From Cellulomonas cellasea (GTDB lineage: Bacteria > Actinomycetota > Actinomycetes > Actinomycetales > Cellulomonadaceae): 64,000 nucleotides of DNA. A program made the translations under genes and the position numbers. Shown piece after piece: positions 57,950-64,000 of this stretch (positions are counted from its first letter, which is position 1; the number at the start of each line of letters is the position of its first letter). The stretch is taken from positions 99,714 through 163,713 of the forward strand of contig NZ_JAUDBQ010000011.1 in the NCBI RefSeq assembly GCF_030372105.1. Direction: 5' to 3'. The notes under the pieces were generated by a model. The model made no database searches, was not told the DNA's origin, and saw only the letters and a list, made by a program, of their open reading frames with translations.

Positions 57950-60900
57950 TCAGCTGACGGCCACCTGCGCCGTGCCCCTCGACCCGACGGTCTCGGCGTT
58001 GCCTGCCGCCGGGGTGAACGTCGCCGTGTACTCCCGGCTCGGCGGGCCGCCCGCCGGGGGCGTGCACGTGAGCACGGCCTGCCCGGCGGTGACGGTGAGA
58101 GTGGTCGGCGCGGCGCAACCCGACCCGGTGAACGCCACAGTCCCGGCGGTGCTCCCCTGGCTCGTCACCGTGGCCGTCAACGTCACGTCGCCGCCGCCCG
58201 CCACAGTGGTGGGGCTGGCGGAGAGCGCCGTGGCGCTGGGGGCCCGCAGCGTCGGCTGTGTGGACGCCGAGGAGCCCAAGTGCGTCGCCGAGCCGCTGTA
58301 CGACGCCTCCAGCGCCACGGACCCGAGCGGCAGGCCGGAGCCCGGCACGTAGCCGGACAACACCGCCGCCCCGTTGCCCGTCGACACCGGCACGGTCCCC
58401 ACCGCGACGCCGTTCACGGTGAACGTGACAGTGCCACCTCCCGGCGCCGGTGTCACAGTCGCCCGCAGGTCGGCCGCCTCGCCGACGACGAGCGCAGTCG
58501 GGGCGGTGATGGCGATCGACGTGGCGGCCAGCGCCCGCTCCACCTCGAAGGCGGCGAGCACGTCAGTGGCGCCCGCGCCGATGGCACGGCTCGTCGGGCT
58601 GACCGTCCACGGCCCGCTCGGCGCCGCGGCCGTCACCGTGCCCGCCCCCTGTCGGAAGTACACGGTCACGACTCCGCCGTTGACGGGGGCCTGCTCGGTC
58701 AGCGCGCCGCCATGGGCTGCCGCCACGGTGAGCGCCACCGCCTGCGGCGGGTTCGCGTCGGCGCTGGTGACGCGCAGGCGCACGCGGACCTCGTCCACCG
58801 GGATCGTCACCGAATCGGCGGACGCCCCCACCTGCGCGGACCACACCCCGTGGTGCCCCGACGGCCCGCTGGCATGCGCCGTCCACTGCCCCTCGGGCAC
58901 CTGGTTGAACGTGGTGGTGTAGGAGGTCGTCGAGCCGACGCGCACCACGGGCTGCGCCGCGAGGGCGAGCTGGCCGCTGCCGGCGTCAGGCTCGAGCGAG
59001 ACGAGCGCGCCGGTCAGGTCGAAGCCGTTGACGGACTCCACCGTGACCTTCACCTGGCGCGCGTCGGCGTACAGCGTGAGGTCCACGGAGACGGACTGCC
59101 CGCCGCGCACCGTCAACGCCCGGTTCGTGGCGCCGTAGCCCGCGCGCTCCACCGACAGCACGTAGGAGCCGTCAGCGACGGTGAGGAAGACGAAGGCGCC
59201 GCTGCTGGTGGTGGTGCTGGCCACGGGGGCGCCGTCCCGCAGCAGCGTGACGGTGGCGCCGGTGAGCGGCGTCGCCGCCGACGACCCCGACTGCCCGGAG
59301 ACCATGCCCTGCACCGTGTTCGCGCGGGCCGCGACCGGCACGCTCACCTGTGTGGTGACCCCCGCGCCCACCGTCACCGTCACGGTGAGCGGCGCGAAGT
59401 TCCCGCCCGCCACGTCCAGCGTGTAGGCGCCCGGCTCCAACTGGGTGAAGCCGTAGCGCCCCGGCACCTGGGAGCACAGCGAGCTGCTCGGGGACGTCGC
59501 CTCACAGGAGGTGCTCACGATGGTGCTGGAGTGCAGCAGCCGCACCGTCAGCCCGTCGACGCCCGCGCCGGTGACGGGGTCGTAGACGTCGACGAGCAGC
59601 GCGACGCGATCAGCCGACATCGTCACGTCGAGCGTGACGGGTGTCTGCGCGCCCGCGGTGATCGTCACGGGCACGCTGGCGCCCGAGTACGTCGGGGTGT
59701 ACCCGGTGAGCGCGGCGGTGACCCGCCACGTCCCGGCGCTCAGGCCCTGCACCACTGTGGTGCCGGTGAGCCGGTAGGCGCCCGTGGCGTCGGTGGTGGT
59801 GGTGAACACCTGATCGGACGCGGCCGACGTCGCGGTGATGACGACGCCGGGCAGCGCCCGCATGGACCCGCCGATCGAGACCTGCACCGTGCCGGCGATG
59901 GCGCCCAACCGGGCCACCTGCACCTCGGCCGGCGTCGCCGTCGTCTGCCCCGGGCCCACCTGCACCACGCCGGTGGTGAACGCGTGCCCGGCGGCCCGCA
60001 CGTTCACGGAGTACCTGCCGCTGGGCAGCTCGCCGAAGTCGGCCCAATGCGTGCCCGGCGACGCGGTGACGGTGATGTCGGTGGCGCCGGGCCGGGTGAG
60101 GGTCACGACGGGGTCGATCACCGGGTCGCTCGACCCGGCGCGGACCACGGCGACGCGCAGCTCGCCCTGGCGCACCAGCGGCATCGTCAGCACCGCCGGC
60201 TGGCCGGGCCGGAACTCGACGGTGGCGGTGTGCGTGTCATAGCCGGGCAGCGACACCTGGACCCGGTACTCACCCGGTCGTGCCAGGGTGGCGCTGCCCC
60301 CGGTGGCCGTGTCCGCGGGCTGGTTCAGGTCCCGCCATGTCAGGACCCCGGCGCTGTTCGACGTCAGGCGCACGCTGCCGACGCCGGGCGGCGTGGACAG
60401 GACCTCGAGGGTCGCGGCGCTGAGGTCCACGGAGCTGTCGACACCGGTGAGCGTCCCCGAGAAGCGCTGGCCGCTCGGCTGCACCTCGAGCGGGACGGCC
60501 ACCACGTCGTCGATCGTCGTGGAGGCGCGGCTGAGCCCCTGGTACGCGCCGGCGGGGTCGACGACCTCCACGGAGATGGTGTCCGCGACGAGCGGCAGCT
60601 CGGCGGTGGGCACCGCATGCGGCGTGGTGTCCGGCACGGCGACGATGCGGAACTCGCCCGTGGGGCCGGTGGTGACAGTCGCCGAGGAGCGCTGCGGCGC
60701 CAGCCCGGCGTAGCCGACGATGCCGGTGACCTTCACCTGGACGTCGCGGACGGGGCTGGCGCTGCCGACGGCGAGCTGCGCGATCACCCGGCCCTGGAAC
60801 TCGCGGCCGCTGCGCGTCAGCACCATCTGGGAGGCGAGCTCCTGGTTGTGGTTGACGGAGATCTGCACCGTGGAGCCGGACACCGCGGCGCCGCCGGACC

Positions 60901-63900
60901 CGTTCGACCAGGTCACGTCGAACCGGTAGGACCCGGGTTCGAGCGCCCGCGCCAGCACCTGCCCCTGGGCGTCCGTGGCCAGCGGGGCCAGCGGTGTCGA
61001 CGGGCCTGCGGGGGTCGCCGAGAAGTGCGGCACGACAGTCGCGGCGTCGGCGGCGACCAGCGCGCCCGCGCCCTCGTCCGCCAGCACCGACAGCAGGACC
61101 CGGCCCAGCCGGTCGAGGGTGTGGTCGAGACGCCGCACCTCGCCCGCCGCGAGCACCACAGCCGTGGCCGCAGGCGCGCGGTACTCGGCGTCGGAGGACT
61201 CCACCCACACCGAGTAGCCGCCACTGACCAGGCGCGCGACCTCATACGCCCCGTTCAGCCCGATCGCCGCGCAGCGCGCCGACGCGCCGGCCACCGGGGA
61301 GGTGATGACGCAGGTCGGCGTGCCGTCGGGCGCGGAGCCGAAGCCGCAGTCGGCGGCGTCGACGTCGTCGGGGGTGAGCCCGGCCGACGCGACGATGACG
61401 CATGACCCCGCCGGGACCGCGCCGACCCGCGCCTGCACGGCGCCGATGACGGACGGCGACGGCAGCAGCGCGGCCTGCGCGGCGCGGACGGTCTGCCCCA
61501 TCGGCGCCTCCACGTCCACGCGCTGCGGCTCGTAGCCGGGCGCCGAGACGGTGAGGGTGTACAGCCCGGGGAGCAGGCCCTCGCTCCCCGCCGGGGGGAT
61601 CGTGTACTCCAGGCTGGGCGCCGACGTCGCGGTGACCGTCTCGGTGGTCCCGTCCAGGCGTTGGCGCTGCAGCTCGACAGTGACCACGCAGTCCGCGACG
61701 GGCAGGTCGGGGCACGTGATGACGCTGCCGGTGCGCGCGTCACTGACACGCCCGCGCACGAACGTGGTGGCCTCGAGGCCGTCGCCGTCCACCGGGGTGA
61801 GCACCAGGTCGGCGTCGCTGGCCTGGCCAGCGGTGACATTCACCTGGGCATGCCCGGTGACGTGGCCGAACAGCTCGGCGCTGACCACGTAGTCGCCCGG
61901 CTCGACGCCGTTGAGCCGGAACGAGCCGTGCGCGTCCGACGTGCTCATCGTCTTGTAGGTGTGGGCGCCGTTGCTCACGGTGATCCCGGCGCCCGCGAGC
62001 CCGACGCCGGCCGGATCGGTCAGCGTGCCCTGCACGACCCCGCTGGACAGGGTCAGGTGGGCGTCGACGGTCGCCTGCGACGCGCCCTCGGCCAGGACGA
62101 CCTCCTGGGACTGGCGGGTGTGCGCCGGCCCCTCGAATGTCACGGTGTACACCCCCGGCGACGGCAGGTCGGCCAGGGTGTACGCGCCGACCGGGCCGTC
62201 GGTGACCGTCGACGCGACGCGCACCACCCCCCCGCCATCGGTGGCGGTGACTGTCACGCCGCCGAGCCCGCCCACGGCGCCGAGCGCGTCGGGCCCGGTC
62301 ACTGTGCCGCCGACCGCCGCGACGCCGCTCAGCAGCCCGAGGTCCACCACGGCCGAGCCGTCCGGGTCGAGGCGCACCAGTGCCGACTGCGCGCCGAGGC
62401 CGTCCGCGGTGACCGTCACCAGGTAGGCGGACGGGGTGGAGAGCCCCTCCACGCTCCACCTGCCGACCTCGCCGGTGGTGCTCGAGCTCGTCGAGACCGT
62501 CGTGACGCCGTCCGAGATGGTGACCTGCGCGCCGCCGACGGCGCCGCCCGGCCCCGTGACCCGCCCCTCGAGCCGCCCGGAGCCGGCCACCAGCTCGATC
62601 TCCAACGCCCGCGCGGCTGCCTCGGCGCCCGTCATGACCAGGCGCTGCGTCTGGTAGCCCGCCTTGGCGAAGGTGATGAGGTAGTACGCGTCAGCGGACA
62701 GGTCCGCGAACGCCCAGGTGCCGTCATCCGCCGAGCGGGTGGTCCGCGCGTCCGCGAGGGCGCCCGTGCGGCTCAGCGACAGGGCCTGGGCGGGGGTCTT
62801 GCCGACTGCGCCCGGCGTGCCCGACGTGCCCGACGACCCACCGCTGCCGCGGCCCGCGTCTGCGGGAGCCATGCGCGCCACGGGGGACGCCACCGCTCGC
62901 CCGAGGCCCGACGACACACGGCCCGCGCCCCCGCCGAGCCCGGCGCCGCCCAGCCCTGACGGCCCCGGCTCGGCTGTCACGCCCGCCGCGCCACCGCCAG
63001 TTGCGGCGCCTGAGGAGCCCGCGAGCACGCTGATCGGGCGGATGCCGATCTGCACGCCGGACGGCGCGTCACCCCGCACCACGCCGCCGACCCGGATGCC
63101 GCTCGACATGGCCCCCGCACCTGACTGCTCACCGCCAGCCCCGCCAGCCCCGCCAGCCCCGCCGGCACCGCCGGAGCCGCCAGAACCGTCGCCCGCGCCA
63201 GGCGCACCCGCGTCTGGCCCGTCCCCCTCGCCCGCGACGACCTGCTCGGCGGCGGTGGGCTGCGAGTCGCCCTCCCGCGAGGTCAGCCAGGGCACCGCCG
63301 TGACCAGGCCGCCGGCCCACAGCGCCACGACCAGGAGCAGGGACAACGCCCGGATCAGCCCGCCGGACAGCAGGGGCCGCGACGTGAGGGTGCCGTGGAA
63401 GCGCGCGGGCGCCTGCCGGCCGCGGCCCTCGACCGCGTAGGAGATCTGGTTGCGGTGCCCGACCACGCTGGGGCGGCTCACCACGAGCCGCCCGGCGACG
63501 CGGGTGGTGCGGTGCGGCCCGACGGTCACCGACGAGCTGGGCAGCGCGAACCGCATGCCCTTGCCCGCCCGGGTGCTGAGCCCCACGTCGACGGGCCGGT
63601 CGCCCGTGTTGGTGACGACGACGCTCACGCGGCGGGAGAACACCGCGCGCGCGGCGGCGGGCTCGACGGACAGCACGAGCTCGCCGGGCGCGTCCACCTC
63701 GAGGTCCGCGTCCGTGGCGACCTGCGCGGGACGCGAGCCATCGGCGGCCTCGACCACGACGACGAACGGGTACGTGCCCGGGACGGCGCCGGGCGTGGGC
63801 ACGGCCACGAGCTCGACGCTCACCGTCTCGTCGGGCCCGACCAGCGGTGTCGTGACCGGCTCGGGCAGCCAGCCCGCGTCGAGCCCCACGGCGCGGACCA

Positions 63901-64000
63901 CCATCGTCAGCGGGGCCGCCGTCAGGTTGCGCACGTGCACCGCGACCACTGCCGGGCCGCCTGCGGGCGCGTGCGCGCCGGGCTCGACGAGCACGCTCAG
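57950..64000 (-). CDS. giant bitopic protein with carboxypeptidase-regulatory and Ig-like domains (5' end may be cut)
   Basis: At least 2014 residues, counted here from a GTG at 63994. The frame stays open to the window end, so the true start may lie outside. Residues about 1-205 form beta-sandwich domains with no signal peptide. One membrane helix lies at about 211-235, with Arg on its N-side, so that side should be cytoplasmic. A Gly/Ala/Ser-rich linker (about 240-400) follows. Then come many carboxypeptidase-regulatory/Cna-B-like repeats, with recurring segments such as GxYxLTGL, YVVSAELFGH and YTVTFEG. Two Ig-like domains (about 1820-2014) end the chain. It probably forms a long extracellular stalk. 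It converges on the CIS operon. Similar proteins are commonly annotated near actinobacterial CIS loci, as far as I recall. Confidence 0.8.
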   Translation of the reverse strand: MSVLVEPGAHAPAGGPAVVAVHVRNLTAAPLTMVVRAVGLDAGWLPEPVTTPLVGPDETVSVELVAVPTPGAVPGTYPFVVVVEAADGSRPAQVATDADLEVDAPGELVLSVEPAAARAVFSRRVSVVVTNTGDRPVDVGLSTRAGKGMRFALPSSSVTVGPHRTTRVAGRLVVSRPSVVGHRNQISYAVEGRGRQAPARFHGTLTSRPLLSGGLIRALSLLLVVALWAGGLVTAVPWLTSREGDSQPTAAEQVVAGEGDGPDAGAPGAGDGSGGSGGAGGAGGAGGAGGEQSGAGAMSSGIRVGGVVRGDAPSGVQIGIRPISVLAGSSGAATGGGAAGVTAEPGPSGLGGAGLGGGAGRVSSGLGRAVASPVARMAPADAGRGSGGSSGTSGTPGAVGKTPAQALSLSRTGALADARTTRSADDGTWAFADLSADAYYLITFAKAGYQTQRLVMTGAEAAARALEIELVAGSGRLEGRVTGPGGAVGGAQVTISDGVTTVSTSSSTTGEVGRWSVEGLSTPSAYLVTVTADGLGAQSALVRLDPDGSAVVDLGLLSGVAAVGGTVTGPDALGAVGGLGGVTVTATDGGGVVRVASTVTDGPVGAYTLADLPSPGVYTVTFEGPAHTRQSQEVVLAEGASQATVDAHLTLSSGVVQGTLTDPAGVGLAGAGITVSNGAHTYKTMSTSDAHGSFRLNGVEPGDYVVSAELFGHVTGHAQVNVTAGQASDADLVLTPVDGDGLEATTFVRGRVSDARTGSVITCPDLPVADCVVTVELQRQRLDGTTETVTATSAPSLEYTIPPAGSEGLLPGLYTLTVSAPGYEPQRVDVEAPMGQTVRAAQAALLPSPSVIGAVQARVGAVPAGSCVIVASAGLTPDDVDAADCGFGSAPDGTPTCVITSPVAGASARCAAIGLNGAYEVARLVSGGYSVWVESSDAEYRAPAATAVVLAAGEVRRLDHTLDRLGRVLLSVLADEGAGALVAADAATVVPHFSATPAGPSTPLAPLATDAQGQVLARALEPGSYRFDVTWSNGSGGAAVSGSTVQISVNHNQELASQMVLTRSGREFQGRVIAQLAVGSASPVRDVQVKVTGIVGYAGLAPQRSSATVTTGPTGEFRIVAVPDTTPHAVPTAELPLVADTISVEVVDPAGAYQGLSRASTTIDDVVAVPLEVQPSGQRFSGTLTGVDSSVDLSAATLEVLSTPPGVGSVRLTSNSAGVLTWRDLNQPADTATGGSATLARPGEYRVQVSLPGYDTHTATVEFRPGQPAVLTMPLVRQGELRVAVVRAGSSDPVIDPVVTLTRPGATDITVTASPGTHWADFGELPSGRYSVNVRAAGHAFTTGVVQVGPGQTTATPAEVQVARLGAIAGTVQVSIGGSMRALPGVVITATSAASDQVFTTTTDATGAYRLTGTTVVQGLSAGTWRVTAALTGYTPTYSGASVPVTITAGAQTPVTLDVTMSADRVALLVDVYDPVTGAGVDGLTVRLLHSSTIVSTSCEATSPSSSLCSQVPGRYGFTQLEPGAYTLDVAGGNFAPLTVTVTVGAGVTTQVSVPVAARANTVQGMVSGQSGSSAATPLTGATVTLLRDGAPVASTTTSSGAFVFLTVADGSYVLSVERAGYGATNRALTVRGGQSVSVDLTLYADARQVKVTVESVNGFDLTGALVSLEPDAGSGQLALAAQPVVRVGSTTSYTTTFNQVPEGQWTAHASGPSGHHGVWSAQVGASADSVTIPVDEVRVRLRVTSADANPPQAVALTVAAAHGGALTEQAPVNGGVVTVYFRQGAGTVTAAAPSGPWTVSPTSRAIGAGATDVLAAFEVERALAATSIAITAPTALVVGEAADLRATVTPAPGGGTVTFTVNGVAVGTVPVSTGNGAAVLSGYVPGSGLPLGSVALEASYSGSATHLGSSASTQPTLRAPSATALSASPTTVAGGGDVTLTATVTSQGSTAGTVAFTGSGCAAPTTLTVTAGQAVLTCTPPAGGPPSREYTATFTPAAGNAETVGSRGTAQVAVS
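63132..63158 (-). repeat. three exact 9-bp tandem units in the Gly-rich linker
   Basis: The unit ccgccagcc occurs three times in tandem at 63132-63158, and a fourth degenerate copy follows. On the coding strand it specifies Gly-Gly-Ala triplets of the linker after the membrane helix. Slippage could change linker length in steps of three residues. Confidence 0.7.

Noticed and set aside
58280..61405. Plus-strand frame of about 1000 codons opposite the giant protein
   Set aside because: The encoded sequence is Arg/His/Gly-rich without domains, while the minus-strand frame has clear repeating domains over 2000 residues.
63132..63170. CRISPR-like repeat array
   Set aside because: The units are 9 bp, tandem and without spacers, and encode a Gly/Ala linker in frame.

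Overview
The window is very GC-rich, densely packed and uses many GTG starts. Its gene content is that of an actinobacterium: SepH, class II DAHP synthase, the QcrCAB/CtaE respiratory branch, a PASTA Ser/Thr kinase and an Rv2175c-type DNA-binding protein. The stretch from about 20 to 42 kb follows, from memory, the order of Mycobacterium tuberculosis Rv2173-Rv2196: polyprenyl synthetase, Rv2175c, PknL, AroG, acyltransferase, FadD15, an exonuclease/UvrC-like protein, TrpD, CtaE, QcrC, QcrA, QcrB. A PPi-type phosphofructokinase and a topoisomerase IV pair point to Micrococcales, perhaps Cellulomonadaceae. The family placement is inference.

Region 1 (0.1-21 kb) is chromosomal housekeeping. It holds an inositol-phosphatase family protein, a TRIC-like channel, SepH, a minus-strand operon (acyl-CoA synthetase/acetyltransferase, DUF5998, phosphodiesterase, thymidine kinase), topoisomerase IV A and B on opposite strands, a lysoplasmalogenase-like protein, a tandem GNAT protein, the principal sigma factor, a universal stress protein, a DUF4192 protein, a lipoprotein and a polyprenyl synthetase. 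Region 2 (21-37.6 kb) combines envelope and metabolic genes: Rv2175c-like regulator, LysM/transglycosylase, PASTA kinase, AroG overlapping a PPi-phosphofructokinase, acyltransferase, ROK glucokinase, acyl-CoA ligase, NYN protein, exonuclease/GIY-YIG fusion, a stand-alone Lrp ligand-binding domain, TrpD and a receiver-like protein. Region 3 (37.8-42.8 kb) is respiratory: ctaE, then qcrC-qcrA-qcrB with GTGA overlaps, then superoxide dismutase.

Region 4 (42.9-64 kb) is the accessory part. A large LuxR-type regulator whose P-loop lacks the lysine is divergent from a tight 12-kb operon. The operon encodes a phage-tail-like contractile injection system (CIS): one sheath, tube, tail-assembly-chaperone-like protein, a 59-residue DUF6760-like protein, a second tube-like protein, a 976-residue Pro/Ala/Arg-rich protein, LysM adaptor, VgrG-like spike, gp25-like wedge, gp6/J-like baseplate protein, gpI-like tail protein and a zinc-ribbon membrane protein. 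Convergent to it is a giant protein of more than 2000 residues with an N-terminal beta-sandwich region, one membrane helix, a Gly-rich linker and a long chain of carboxypeptidase-regulatory/Ig-like domains. No capsid, portal, terminase or integrase is seen, so this is a CIS rather than a prophage. AAA+ ATPase, tail-terminator/cap, tape-measure and PAAR genes are not in the window and may lie beyond 64000.

Many genes appear leaderless: a TAnnnT-like hexamer sits 6-8 nt before the start codon. Several convergent gene pairs are separated by long, perfect hairpins. No gene-free stretch exceeds 300 bases. No tRNA, rRNA, IS element, CRISPR array or riboswitch was recognised.
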